Shown here: positions 20,023-29,283 of the stretch, piece by piece | Numbering within the stretch: position 1 is the first letter of the stretch | How the letters are laid out: each line of letters begins with the position of its first letter | Origin: Pseudomonas tohonis | GTDB lineage: Bacteria > Pseudomonadota > Gammaproteobacteria > Pseudomonadales > Pseudomonadaceae | NCBI RefSeq assembly: GCF_012767755.2 | Contig: NZ_AP023189.1 | Coordinates: 2,232,001 to 2,296,000 of the forward strand | Length of the DNA: 64,000 nt | Direction: 5' to 3' | The notes under the pieces: generated by a model | The model's input: only the letters and a program-made list of their open reading frames with translations | Told to the model about the DNA's origin: nothing | Databases searched by the model: none | Translations under genes and position numbers: made by a program

Positions 20023-21143
20023 TGCATCACCTCGGCCAACCACTGGGCGAAGTGCTCCGGGGTCAGCGCGGCGATCTGCATGCCGCGGTCGGCGAGGCGC
20101 TGCCCCATGGCCGGGTCGTAGACCGGCTGGGCGCCGTCATCCAGGGCGGCGAGGCCCAGCAGCCTGACCCGCGCTTCGTTGAGGCGTGCCACGCAGGCCA
20201 GCAGCGGGCCCACGGCGGCGCCTTCCTCGAAGTCGCTGATCAGGGTGAGCACGGTGCGCTGCGGGTTCTCCACCAGTTGCTCGCAGTAGCGCATGGCCTT
20301 GCCGATATCGGTGCCGCCGCCCAGTTGCACGGTCAGCAGCACTTCCACCGGGTCGTGGGCCAGGTGGCTGAGGTCCACGACCTGGGTGTCGAACAGCACC
20401 AGGCGCACGCGCACGCTGGGCAGGCTGGCGAGAATGCTGGCGCAGATGGCGCTGTACATCACCGAGTCGAGCATCGAGGCGCTCTGGTCGACGCAGAGGA
20501 TGATGTCCCAGGGCAGTTGCCGGCGTACGCGGGCGTTGAAGCGCGGCGATTCGATCAGCAGGCGTTTGCGCTGCGGGTCGTAGTGCTTGAGGTTGGCGGC
20601 GATGGTGGCGCGCCAGTCGAAGTTCTGCGCGTTCTTCACCAGCGAGCGGCGGAAGCGGTTGCGTCGCCCGTGCAGGGCGTTGGTGAAGCGGTTGCGCAGG
20701 CGCTGGAGGATCTCCTCCACCACGCGGGTGATCAGCTGGCGTACGGCATCGCGGGTTTCCGCGCCCAGGCGCCCGCGCACGCCGAGCAGGGCCTTGGCCA
20801 GCGCCGGGCTGGGTTCGAGGGTGGCCAGGCTGGCGGGATCGGTGAGCAGCGCGCTGATTTCGTAGCGCTCGATGGCCTGCACCTGCAGGCGCTCGAACGT
20901 CGAACGGGGGAACAGCGTGCGCGCCTGTTCCAGCCAGTTCAGGGCGGTCAGCTGGCTGTCGTCCAGCGAGCCGCCGCGCCCGCCCTGGACGTGGCCGCGG
21001 CGCTGGTATTCGCGGTTGTAGAGGTAATCGAGGGTCTTCTCCAGGCGCGCATCGGCGGCGTCGAACTTCGCTTCATGCAGCGCGCGGTCGGCGTAGCGGC
21101 CGAGGATCAGGCGCCAGCGCCGCGCCGCTTCGAGGTCACTCAT
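20019..21143 (-). CDS. VWA-domain protein (YehP-like)
   Basis: A 374-aa protein whose C-terminal half is a von Willebrand A domain with an intact metal-ion adhesion site: CVDQSAS (DxSxS), the threonine in LGGGTDIGKA, and the aspartate in LISDFEEGA. The N-terminal half is helical. VWA proteins encoded beside MoxR ATPases usually act as their substrate-recruiting partners. It overlaps both neighbours (8 bases with DUF5682, 4 bases with SWIM), so it is translationally coupled. It matches E. coli YehP by domain and position. Confidence 0.88.
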   Translation of the reverse strand: MSDLEAARRWRLILGRYADRALHEAKFDAADARLEKTLDYLYNREYQRRGHVQGGRGGSLDDSQLTALNWLEQARTLFPRSTFERLQVQAIERYEISALLTDPASLATLEPSPALAKALLGVRGRLGAETRDAVRQLITRVVEEILQRLRNRFTNALHGRRNRFRRSLVKNAQNFDWRATIAANLKHYDPQRKRLLIESPRFNARVRRQLPWDIILCVDQSASMLDSVMYSAICASILASLPSVRVRLVLFDTQVVDLSHLAHDPVEVLLTVQLGGGTDIGKAMRYCEQLVENPQRTVLTLISDFEEGAAVGPLLACVARLNEARVRLLGLAALDDGAQPVYDPAMGQRLADRGMQIAALTPEHFAQWLAEVMQ

Positions 21144-23604
21144 GGTGAGGCTCCTGGGCCCAGGCCAGCAGCCCGTCGCGCTCCAGCGAGCGCTTGAGCG
21201 CCAGCTGCAGGGCGGCGCCGGCGAGCAGGTCGTGGCTGTCGAGTTCGTGGTGGGCGCTGTCGAGTGCGGCCCCGGTGATGCCGTTCAGCTGCGCCAGGTG
21301 GTCGGCCAGGCGCCCGGTTTCGCGGGGCTTGAGGCGGGTGAAGGCGAGGCGCAGGTCCGGCAGGTGACGGACGAAGGTGGCCTCGTCCCAGTCCGCCACC
21401 AGGGCGTTGAGCCGGTGGGCCAGGTCATCCACCCGCAGGATCAGTTCCGGTGCGGCCTGCAGCAGCCCGTTCAGGTAGCGCACCGCGCCTTCGCTGTCGG
21501 CGCCGGTGCCGAAGCGCCGTTGCAGGGCTTCGGCCAGTTGCTCCTCGCTGCTGCGCCCGTCGATGAACCGCAGCGCGTCGAGCGCCCCGGCGATGCCGGC
21601 GGGGGCCACCGCCTGCAGGCGGTCGAGCGTCTCGTGGAGCGCTGCCTCGTGCAGGGCCAGGCCGGCCTGGCTGCCGCCCAGGTGGAGGAACTCGCGCAGC
21701 CCGAGCAGGGCGTCGGTGGCGGCGCTTTCGCGTTCGGCTTCACAGGTGGCGAGGCCGGGTAGCAGGAACAGGGCGGCGGGGAGGATGCGTTGCAGCAGCG
21801 CCGGGAGTTGCGGGTACTCGTCCAGGCCGAGCAGTTCGCGGCCGCGCCAGAGGTGCAGCAGGCGCTGGCCGCAGGTCACCACGGAGGCCAGCTCCGGGTC
21901 TTCGTCCAGGTGCTCGGCCAGGCGGTCGAACAGCCGTGGCAGTTGCTCGCCGAGGCCGATCGACCCGGCTCGGGCGAGCAGTTGCGCAGCGCGGCTGGCA
22001 CTGCGGCCCTGGCCGCTGGCCTGCAGCGCCTGCTCTTCATCCAGCAGGCGGCGGATGGCGACTTCACGCAGGCTGCTGCCCAGTTCGGAGCGTTCGATCA
22101 GGCGGGCCTCGACCACCGGTGACCAGGCGTAGTCCCACTCCTCGAAGAGCAGGTCCAGCCCGGTGCCGTTGACGAAGTCCGGGCCGCCCTGGTGGCGGGC
22201 GAAGCCGCTGTCCAGGTAGGCCATCAGGTGCAGGAAGCGGCTTCGCGCGCGGTGCCGGGGCTTGCGGTAGAGGTCCAGCCGGGCGCGGCGCTGGAGGCTG
22301 TCGCTGAGGTCGAGGTGGTGGCCCAGGGCCAGGCGCCGGGCTTCTTCCACCAACGGGGGGGCCAGGCTCGACGGGGGGATGTCGCCGAGGCGGTTGCCGC
22401 CCAGCTGGTTCTTCACGGCGTCGAGGAAGGCGGCCTGGCCGTCGTCCAGGCTGCCCTTGACGAAGCAGGAATGGATGGCGTCGAGCAGGTCGTAGCGCCC
22501 CGGCCCGGGGTGCTGGCGCAGGGCGGCGAGGCCGGCGGCCTGTTGCGCGGCCTGGCTGATGCTGGCGAAGGACAGGGCGTCGGCCAACCGCCGCTCGCGG
22601 GTTTCGGCGGCGATGGCGCCGAGGATGCGCGCGGCGATGCGTTGGCGCGCCAGGGCGTCGGCCGGGTCTTCCAGCAATGCCTCCCAGACCCGCTGGTGGT
22701 AGGCCGGCGAGGGCATGCCCGAGGCGTAGCCGTTGAGGGCGTCGAGGCGGTCGAAGCTGTAGCGGATCAGCCAGGCCTGGCTCTCGCCGTCGGCGGCGGG
22801 TGTCGGCGCCGGCGGGCTGTCGCTGGCCAGGGCCTCGACCAGGGCCAGGGTGTGGAAACCGCCGGTGACCACCAGCAGGGGGCCGTCGCAACGCGCCCGC
22901 CAGTCGCGGATGCAGGCGAGCATGTGCGCCTCGCGGGGCAGGGAACCCTCGGCGGCGAGCACGTCGTCCTCGTAGTCGAGGCGCGCCATGGAGCACCAGG
23001 CGAAGGCATCGCCGAACAGCCTGCGCCAGTCCTGCAGGGCACCGTGGCTGCGCAGCTCGAACAGGTGCTCCCAGAGCTCGTCGTGGTCACGGCAATGGGC
23101 TTCGCGGGCCAGCGCCGCGAGGTAGGCGCTGTGGGCCAGGTAGCGCTCGGCCATCAGGCTGCGGCTCTGCTGCGGGTCTTCCTCCACGGCCACCTGGCGG
23201 GCCCAGGGCAGGTCGATGAAGGCCAGCCGTGCGCCGAGGCGATGACCTTCGCGCAGGGCCTGCCATTCCGGCGAGTAGTCGCAGAAGGGGAAGAACGCCG
23301 AGCGCGGCGGCGCGTCCGCCGTGGCGCCGCTGCGGTGCTGGGAGAGGATCGCCAGGGGCGGGCGGCTGCGCGGGTCGAGCAGGTCGGGGATCAGGGCGTC
23401 GAAGTCGGCCGGCCCTTCGATCAGCACCGCCGCCGGGCGCAGTTCGTCCAGCTGCGCGCGCAGGGCGTAGGCACAGGCCGGGCTGTGGTGGCGCAGCGGT
23501 GCGAAGTGCACGCCGGCCGCGGCCAGCGCCTGGCGGTTGCGCTCGGCGGCCTGCAGCCGCGCGGGCAGGCGCGGATCGGCGGCGGGGCTCGATTCGGGCG
23601 GCAT
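21136..23604 (-). CDS. DUF5682 family protein (YehM-like)
   Basis: An 822-aa protein. Near the N-terminus are HFAPLRHHSPACAYALR and AAVLIEGPADFDALIPDLL (about 33-75), and near residue 250 is LLVVTGGFHTLALVEAL. The paired histidine motifs (HHSP and GGFH) look like those of the TraB/TIKI/EreA-type hydrolase superfamily; that link is my inference. The C-terminal half is helical. It starts 3 bases after the MoxR gene and overlaps the VWA gene. It matches E. coli YehM in the same gene order. Catalytic activity is unproven. Confidence 0.83.
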   Translation of the reverse strand: MPPESSPAADPRLPARLQAAERNRQALAAAGVHFAPLRHHSPACAYALRAQLDELRPAAVLIEGPADFDALIPDLLDPRSRPPLAILSQHRSGATADAPPRSAFFPFCDYSPEWQALREGHRLGARLAFIDLPWARQVAVEEDPQQSRSLMAERYLAHSAYLAALAREAHCRDHDELWEHLFELRSHGALQDWRRLFGDAFAWCSMARLDYEDDVLAAEGSLPREAHMLACIRDWRARCDGPLLVVTGGFHTLALVEALASDSPPAPTPAADGESQAWLIRYSFDRLDALNGYASGMPSPAYHQRVWEALLEDPADALARQRIAARILGAIAAETRERRLADALSFASISQAAQQAAGLAALRQHPGPGRYDLLDAIHSCFVKGSLDDGQAAFLDAVKNQLGGNRLGDIPPSSLAPPLVEEARRLALGHHLDLSDSLQRRARLDLYRKPRHRARSRFLHLMAYLDSGFARHQGGPDFVNGTGLDLLFEEWDYAWSPVVEARLIERSELGSSLREVAIRRLLDEEQALQASGQGRSASRAAQLLARAGSIGLGEQLPRLFDRLAEHLDEDPELASVVTCGQRLLHLWRGRELLGLDEYPQLPALLQRILPAALFLLPGLATCEAERESAATDALLGLREFLHLGGSQAGLALHEAALHETLDRLQAVAPAGIAGALDALRFIDGRSSEEQLAEALQRRFGTGADSEGAVRYLNGLLQAAPELILRVDDLAHRLNALVADWDEATFVRHLPDLRLAFTRLKPRETGRLADHLAQLNGITGAALDSAHHELDSHDLLAGAALQLALKRSLERDGLLAWAQEPHHE

Positions 23605-23607
23605 GGG

Positions 23608-24705
23608 TCAGTCCAACAGGCCCTTGCTGGCGTCGAAGAAGTGCTTCCACTGGCCGTCACGGCGGGCGCGTTCGCGCACCACGCTGTCCAGGTAATGGCG
23701 CAGGCGCTTGGCGTCGTCGCGGTTGTCCTTGAACACCACGCCGAGCAGCTGCCGCGCCAGCTCGGCCGGGCCCAGGCGGCCGTCGCCGAGGTAGCGGGCC
23801 TCCAGCGCGGCGGCGTAGGCCACGCTGACCGCCTCGGCGGTGGACATGACCGCGTCCGGGGCCTTGATCGCGGTGCCCTCGCGGGTGGTGCCGCCGCGCA
23901 GCTCCTGGAACACGGTGACCAGCAGGCCGATGACGTCGCGCTCGACCACCACCTTGCCGGCCTCCTCGCCCAGCTCCCGCAGCAGCTGGCGCATCACCAG
24001 CTCCACCTCGAACTCGCCGTCGGCGATGGGGCGCACCGTCTCGAAGTTGAAGCGGCGCTTGAGGGCGGCGGACATCTCGTGCACGCCCCGGTCGCGCAGG
24101 TTGGCGGTGGCGATCAGGTTGAAGCCGGGGCGGGCGTGCAACCGCCCGGTCTCGCCCAGCTCGGGGATCATCATCTGCTTTTCCGAGAGCAGGGAGATCA
24201 GCACGTCCTGGATCTCCGGCGGGCAGCGGGTGATCTCCTCGAAGCGCACCAGCTTGCCCTGGCTCATCCCCTGGTGCAGCGGCGAGCCCACCAGGGCGCG
24301 CGGGGTCGGGCCCTCGGCCAGCAGCAGGGCGTAGTTCCAGGAGTACTTGATGTGGTCTTCGGTGGTGCCGGCGGTGCCCTGGATGGTGAGCATCGAGTCA
24401 CCGCTGATGGCGGCGGCGAGCAGCTCGGAGAGCATCGACTTGGCCGTGCCCGGTTCGCCCACCAGCATCAGGCCCTGGCGGCCGAGCAGGGTGACGATGG
24501 CGCGGTCCACCAGGGCATCGTCGCCGTAGAACTTGCGGCTGACGCCGAGCGCCTCGTCCCCGAGGATGAAGCGTCGCACCGAGCGCGGCGAGCGCAGCCA
24601 GCCGGGCGGCAGGTCGGCGCCGGCCTGCTGGTCGGCCTGGGCCAGGCGTTGCAGTTCCTCGGCGAAATGCTGTTCCGCAGCCTGGCGGAGAACGGTGCTT
24701 ACCAT
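23608..24705 (-). CDS. MoxR-family AAA+ ATPase (YehL-like)
   Basis: A 365-aa AAA+ ATPase with Walker A GEPGTAKSMLSE near residues 92-103 and a Walker B-like KLVRFEEITRCPPEIQ, followed by LSEKQMMIPELG (sensor/pore region) and an N-x-x-D-R-type NLRDRGVHEM. MoxR ATPases act as chaperones that remodel or insert metal cofactors into partner proteins, usually with a VWA protein. The ATG at 24705 has GAAGAAG upstream and overlaps the stop of the DUF4132 gene by 7 bases. An ATG at 24723 is possible. It matches E. coli YehL. Confidence 0.9.
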   Translation of the reverse strand: MVSTVLRQAAEQHFAEELQRLAQADQQAGADLPPGWLRSPRSVRRFILGDEALGVSRKFYGDDALVDRAIVTLLGRQGLMLVGEPGTAKSMLSELLAAAISGDSMLTIQGTAGTTEDHIKYSWNYALLLAEGPTPRALVGSPLHQGMSQGKLVRFEEITRCPPEIQDVLISLLSEKQMMIPELGETGRLHARPGFNLIATANLRDRGVHEMSAALKRRFNFETVRPIADGEFEVELVMRQLLRELGEEAGKVVVERDVIGLLVTVFQELRGGTTREGTAIKAPDAVMSTAEAVSVAYAAALEARYLGDGRLGPAELARQLLGVVFKDNRDDAKRLRHYLDSVVRERARRDGQWKHFFDASKGLLD

Positions 24706-27700
24706 GGGGTCTTCTTCTCCCACTGGGGATCGAAGCCGACGCAGGCATCGGCGGCGGCGCGGTAGTCGGCATAGGTTTCGGCGAGCAGGACCGGCGGGAT
24801 GTCGGCCAGCGGCAGGCTGTCGCCACCGGACCAGCGACGGCCCATCTTCTCGAAGGAGAGCCGGGTCAGCGCGGCGGGGACGTTCTCCTCCGGCAGGCAG
24901 TTGCCGGTGAAACCGATGTTCACGCGCAGGCCCAGGCTGTTGAATTCCTTGAAGTAGTGGTCGAAGAAGCCTCCGTCCTCGGCGGCCGCGCGCTGGTAGC
25001 CGAGCTTGGTCAGCGTGCCGCGCAGGGTGAAGGTGTCGCTCAGCCAGCCCAGGCGGTCGCCGATGGCGTTGCCGCTCTCCTGGTCGGCGACGGCTTCGGC
25101 GCTGATCTCCGGCAGCTGGCGCGACATCTGCGCGAACAGCGGCTTGACCTTGTAGTCCTTGAAGTGGCGGACCCAGGCCTTGGCCGTCTCGGCGTCCACC
25201 AGGGCGGCGTGGGCGAGGCGCACGAGGCTGCCGTCGGCCAGCTCCACCTCGTCATCGTCGAGGTCGATCAGGCTGCCGTCCTCGGTGGGGCGGAACAGGC
25301 GCGTCGCACCCTCGGCGCCCACTTCGGCCCAGACCAGGCGCTGCAGCAGGTGGCGCATGATCGGGTGCTGCTGCAGGTACTCGCGCCATTCCGCCACGGG
25401 CCACAGGCGTGCCGCGCACATGGCTTCGTAGAGGCGCTGGCTCTGCAGGTCGATCACCTGCTTGAGCTCCTTCTTGCTGGTGGAGAACTGCGTCTTGGCT
25501 TCCTTGATCAGCGCCGGGTCGTCGCTCTTGCGCGGCTCCGGCAGGGCCTTGACCACCTTGCCCTCGGGGTTGCACAGCTCCAGCTTGAGCGCGGCATCGA
25601 GGCGCGCGGTGAACAGGCGCTCGCCGTACTGCAGGGCGAGCACGCCGTTTTCGTCGAAGCCGGCGCTGGGGATGGTGCGGTCGGCCAGTTCGTCGGCGCT
25701 CCAGCCGTTGCGCTGGGCGATCTGCTCCACCAGCTCGCGGGCGCGTGTCTGTACCGAGGCGGTGCGGTGGCGGCGGGCGATGGACAGCAGCAACTGGATC
25801 ACCAGCGGCTCGTTGCTGTTGGCGGCGGCGCTGAGCATGGCTTCGATCTGCGAGCGGCGCGGGTAGTGGTCGCGCATGTAGGCCTGGATCAGGCTCACCT
25901 GCTCGTGGCCGGTGGTGTGCCAGGTGAGGGCGAGGATGCCCTTGTCGGCGATGGCGCTGCCCAGGTAGGTGCCCAGGTGCTCGCGCTTGAGCGATTCGAA
26001 GGCCTGTTCCTGGGTGATGTCGGCGTACTCGGGCGAGTACTTCGCCCAGGCCTGGTAGTTCTGCATCTGCCGCGCGACATTGGCCTGGGCGTAGGCGATG
26101 GCCTCTTCCAGGGTCGGGTTGCGGGTGTCCTGGGCGATGAAGGCCAGCAGCAGGCTCTTGCCCAGGGCGTTGCGGCTGGCAGGGGCGAGGCGCTCCAGGT
26201 AGCGGTTGAGCAGGCCGTTGCCGGCGGGCTCCTTGAGCTTGCAGGCGAGGATCACCCACCAGCGCAGGATGGCCGGCTCCACCGGGGTGCCGTCGAGCCA
26301 CTGGCAGGCGGGCAGGTGGTCCAGGTCGAGCCAGGCGAGGCTGGCGGGCGGCTTGGCCTGCAGGCCTTTGTGCGCCTCGGCCAGCAGCACGTCCGGGGCC
26401 AGGTGGCCGGAGATGTCTTCGCCGAGGCTTTCCAGGGTGGTGAGCAGGGCGGCGCGCACGGTTTCGCGCTTTTCCTTGGCCAGGGTCGCCTTCAGCGCGG
26501 GAATCGCCTCGCGGTAGCCCAGGCGCTGCAGCCATTCGGCGGCCAGGGTACGGATCTCCTGCTTGCTCGAGGCCAGGGCTTCCACGGCGCGGTCGCCGAT
26601 GTCCGGCAGGGTCTCCAGCAGTTGCTGGGCTTCGGCGCGGTTGGTCTTGCTGCTGCCCAGGGCCAGCTCCAGCAGCACGGGGATGAAGCGCACCGGCAGG
26701 ACGGGGAACTGCTCGAGCAGGGTCAACGTGGTGGCCACGCTGTAGCTGTAGCGGCCCGGAGCGGGGCGCAGGCCGAAGGCCTCTTCGATAAATTCGGGGT
26801 GCTCGGCGAAGAAGGGCCAGACGCGCTCGGGGTCGATCTGCCCGAGAGGCGAGTTCCAGGCGAAGCAGATATCCGCCGTGGCCCGGGCGGGGTCGTCGTG
26901 GCCGCAGCGCTGCAAGGCGTCTTCCAGGGTGCGCAGGTCCAGGCGTTGCAGGGCGTCGCCCTTCAGCCAGTCGGCCACCTGGTACCAGTTGAAGTGGCGG
27001 TTGCTCGGGGCGCGGAGGACATGCAGCAGGTTGACCTCGGCGTTGGCGGCCAGGCGCCCCTTGTACTGCAGCACCGCGTCGATGCCGGCCGGGGTCTTGC
27101 CGCGCGCGCCGCCGTTGAGGCGTTCCAGGGCGTCACGCAGGTCGGACTCGCCGAGTGCCTGGAGCGACTTGTAGGTCTTCTGCCGCCAGTCCCACTTGCG
27201 CTTGTGCTCGAGGTTCTGGCGCACCTCCTCCTCGGCGGCGAGGCGGCTTTCCTCCAGCAGCTCGGCGAGGTTCTGCCGCAGCAGCTGGAGGACGGCATCG
27301 CCGAGCCGGACTTCGGGGCAGCGCTCGAAGTCGCCGGCCTCGGGCAGCTCTTCCTGCTGGGCGCGGGTCTGGCTGTCCAGGCGTGCCAGGGCATTGGCCA
27401 GTGCCTGTTGCACGGGCTTGGAGCTCTCCACCTCCAGGCGGGCCTGCAGCAGGGGGCGGGCTTCTTCGCCTGCGCGGGCGAGCATGTCGGCGGCCTGGGC
27501 GCGTTCGGCGTTGTTGCCTGCTTCCAGCAGCTGCTGCAGGTGGGTGAGCTTGACCTGCAGCGGCAGTGTCTCCACCTGGGGCGCGGCTTCGGCGCGGACG
27601 CTCTTGGCGGCGCTCACTGCCAGGCGCACCAGTACGTCGGCGTAGGCGTCGGCGAGGGTGCGCTGGCTGCCGAGCAGCTTCACCAGGGTCAGGCAACCGC

Positions 27701-28415
27701 TCGCCGACAGCCGCGAGGGCAGGGCGCGGGTGCTGGAGGGGTGCTGCAGCAGGTATTCGCCGGTGCCGGGCAGGTTGGGCAGCCCGGCGAGGTCGCGCCA
27801 GTGGTATTCGTTGAGGTCGCGGCGGTCGAGGATCAGCAGCAGGGCGTCGTCGGCCGGCAGGTCGTCCACCGCCAGCAGGCGTACCAGCAGGTCGAGGTTC
27901 CAGTGCTTGCGCAATTCATCGCCGTGCTTGTTGCCGAGGTTCTTCAGGGTCGTATGCAGGGCATCGACCACCAGGTAGATGAGCCAGTCGGGCACCTTGG
28001 CGACGCGCACCAGGTTGGCGCCCTGGCAAGCGGCTTCGAGCACCTTGCCGAAGCGGGCGAGGGCGAGCACGTCGGTCCCGGGGGTTACGACATAGAGCCG
28101 GGCGCGGGCGTTGACGGCGGCGTTGATGCGCTTCTTGTGCTTCTGCGCGTCGTTGCGCAGGTTGCCGGAGGGGTGCCACCAGCCCAGCGTGGCGGGCATG
28201 TCGAGGAGCACGACGGCCTCCTCGGCCGGCACCTTGCGCAGGTCGAGCAGGACGCCTTCGTCCTGGCCGCTGAGCACGTGGGTGGCGGCGCGCTCGGCCA
28301 GGCCGGGCACCAGGATGTCGAGCACCTCGAGGCTTTCGACGACGTGCTTGGCAAAGGGCGTGGCCGGGGTGGAGGCGGTGGAAAGGCCGATTTTTTCCAG
28401 CAGCTTCTGAAACAT
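24699..28415 (-). CDS. DUF4132 protein (YehI/MolR-like), first gene of the MoxR/VWA operon
   Basis: A very large 1238-aa protein. Much of it is helical repeat-like sequence suggestive of HEAT-type scaffolding (for example QQLLETLPDIGDRAVEAL and LAAEWLQRLGYREAIPAL near 590-640). The DUF4132 region lies toward the C-terminus (about 1000-1190). I do not see a clear WGR domain, which some relatives carry. The start has AAGGACAGG upstream. It leads a five-gene operon with overlaps or gaps of 3 bases or less, in the order of E. coli yehI-yehL-yehM-yehP-yehQ. Function unknown. Confidence 0.85.
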   Translation of the reverse strand: MFQKLLEKIGLSTASTPATPFAKHVVESLEVLDILVPGLAERAATHVLSGQDEGVLLDLRKVPAEEAVVLLDMPATLGWWHPSGNLRNDAQKHKKRINAAVNARARLYVVTPGTDVLALARFGKVLEAACQGANLVRVAKVPDWLIYLVVDALHTTLKNLGNKHGDELRKHWNLDLLVRLLAVDDLPADDALLLILDRRDLNEYHWRDLAGLPNLPGTGEYLLQHPSSTRALPSRLSASGCLTLVKLLGSQRTLADAYADVLVRLAVSAAKSVRAEAAPQVETLPLQVKLTHLQQLLEAGNNAERAQAADMLARAGEEARPLLQARLEVESSKPVQQALANALARLDSQTRAQQEELPEAGDFERCPEVRLGDAVLQLLRQNLAELLEESRLAAEEEVRQNLEHKRKWDWRQKTYKSLQALGESDLRDALERLNGGARGKTPAGIDAVLQYKGRLAANAEVNLLHVLRAPSNRHFNWYQVADWLKGDALQRLDLRTLEDALQRCGHDDPARATADICFAWNSPLGQIDPERVWPFFAEHPEFIEEAFGLRPAPGRYSYSVATTLTLLEQFPVLPVRFIPVLLELALGSSKTNRAEAQQLLETLPDIGDRAVEALASSKQEIRTLAAEWLQRLGYREAIPALKATLAKEKRETVRAALLTTLESLGEDISGHLAPDVLLAEAHKGLQAKPPASLAWLDLDHLPACQWLDGTPVEPAILRWWVILACKLKEPAGNGLLNRYLERLAPASRNALGKSLLLAFIAQDTRNPTLEEAIAYAQANVARQMQNYQAWAKYSPEYADITQEQAFESLKREHLGTYLGSAIADKGILALTWHTTGHEQVSLIQAYMRDHYPRRSQIEAMLSAAANSNEPLVIQLLLSIARRHRTASVQTRARELVEQIAQRNGWSADELADRTIPSAGFDENGVLALQYGERLFTARLDAALKLELCNPEGKVVKALPEPRKSDDPALIKEAKTQFSTSKKELKQVIDLQSQRLYEAMCAARLWPVAEWREYLQQHPIMRHLLQRLVWAEVGAEGATRLFRPTEDGSLIDLDDDEVELADGSLVRLAHAALVDAETAKAWVRHFKDYKVKPLFAQMSRQLPEISAEAVADQESGNAIGDRLGWLSDTFTLRGTLTKLGYQRAAAEDGGFFDHYFKEFNSLGLRVNIGFTGNCLPEENVPAALTRLSFEKMGRRWSGGDSLPLADIPPVLLAETYADYRAAADACVGFDPQWEKKTPW

Positions 28416-28637
28416 GGTGAACCTGTCCTTGGCGATGCGGTGCCCGATGGTAATTCATCGGGGCGGTTCAAGGCCTCTGCCACGGGCGGTCCAATGTGCA
28501 TTTCTGTTGCTCAGCTCATGTTTTTCCGGCGCGGGGCCATCCTGGGGATGTGCGAGGTCGATGGGGTGGCTTGAGAGGTTGTCGGTCCTGGTCTTAACTC
28601 GTGGACGTAGCGCCCATAACCACAACAAGGGGATGCC

Positions 28638-28751
28638 ATGAGCGATCACACCGAGCAATCCAGTTCTGACAGCGGCATCGACGCCGTCGCCATCTTCTGC
28701 CTGATCCTGATCGCGGTGGCCACCGCGGTGTTCTGGGTCAGCCACCAGTAA
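28638..28751 (+). CDS. 37-aa predicted single-pass membrane peptide
   Basis: ATG at 28638 and TAA at 28749-28751, with AAGGGG 7 bases upstream. The product has a polar serine/aspartate-rich N-terminus of about 14 residues, one hydrophobic helix (AVAIFCLILIAVATAVFW) and the tail VSHQ. It is divergent from the DUF4132 operon with 222 bases between. It may be a free-standing small membrane protein. The strong ribosome-binding site and clean helix are the support; I know no family. Confidence 0.6.
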   Translation: MSDHTEQSSSDSGIDAVAIFCLILIAVATAVFWVSHQ

Positions 28752-28904
28752 CCGACCCGCCGCCGCCCCCTCTGGCGGCCCGCCACGGAACCCCGCAGGG
28801 CGACGCCGTTCTGCGCGGGCTGCGGGCCGTAACCATGGGCTCCGTCTGTGTTGGCTGTTGCGGATTCAACAAGCTCAAGCACGGCGCCCTGCCACGGCCA
28901 CCGC

Positions 28905-28937
28905 GTGGGTTTCGCTTCGCTCTACGCCACCCTACGG
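28905..28937 (-). repeat. REP-type repeat, GGGTGGCGTAGAGCG family
   Basis: Read on the minus strand it is CCGTAGGGTGGCGTAGAGCG followed by AAGCGAAACCCAC, almost identical to the copy at 43460-43491 and related to those at 32611 and 33904. The gap 28752-29006 contains only this. Confidence 0.75.
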
Positions 28938-29006
28938 ATGCGGCGCGCGCGCATCGATGACGACCCTGGTCAGGCGTGAGGGCTCCCGATGCAGTCGGTC
29001 GGGGCG

Positions 29007-29231
29007 TCAGAGCCCGGCGAGGTGCAGCACCAGCTTGACCACGCCGAACAGCGTCAGCGCGAAGACCAGGGTGAAGAGCACCCCGAGGATGATGAAGTGG
29101 CTGGGCTTGCCGCGGCTGAAGTCGCGCGAGCGATTCTTGCCGCTCTGTACCCCGAAGGCGGCGGCCGCGACGCTGTGCAGCATCTCGCGGAACGTCAGGG
29201 GGCGTTGGTTTTCGTCGTTGCTGTCGTCCAT
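29007..29231 (-). CDS. DUF2970 small membrane protein
   Basis: A 74-aa protein with a charged N-terminal half (FREMLHSVAAAAFGVQSG, then a basic KNRSRDFSRGKPSHF stretch) and one C-terminal membrane helix (FIILGVLFTLVFALTLFGVV). This is the DUF2970 layout common in Gammaproteobacteria. The start has GGAGGTGCACC upstream. Function unknown. It follows the RlmN-like gene on the same strand, 52 bases downstream. Confidence 0.82.
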   Translation of the reverse strand: MDDSNDENQRPLTFREMLHSVAAAAFGVQSGKNRSRDFSRGKPSHFIILGVLFTLVFALTLFGVVKLVLHLAGL

Positions 29232-29283
29232 GGTGCACCTCCGTGGGGCACAAGCTTAGCTCGCCCCCGGCAGGCTGCCCGGA

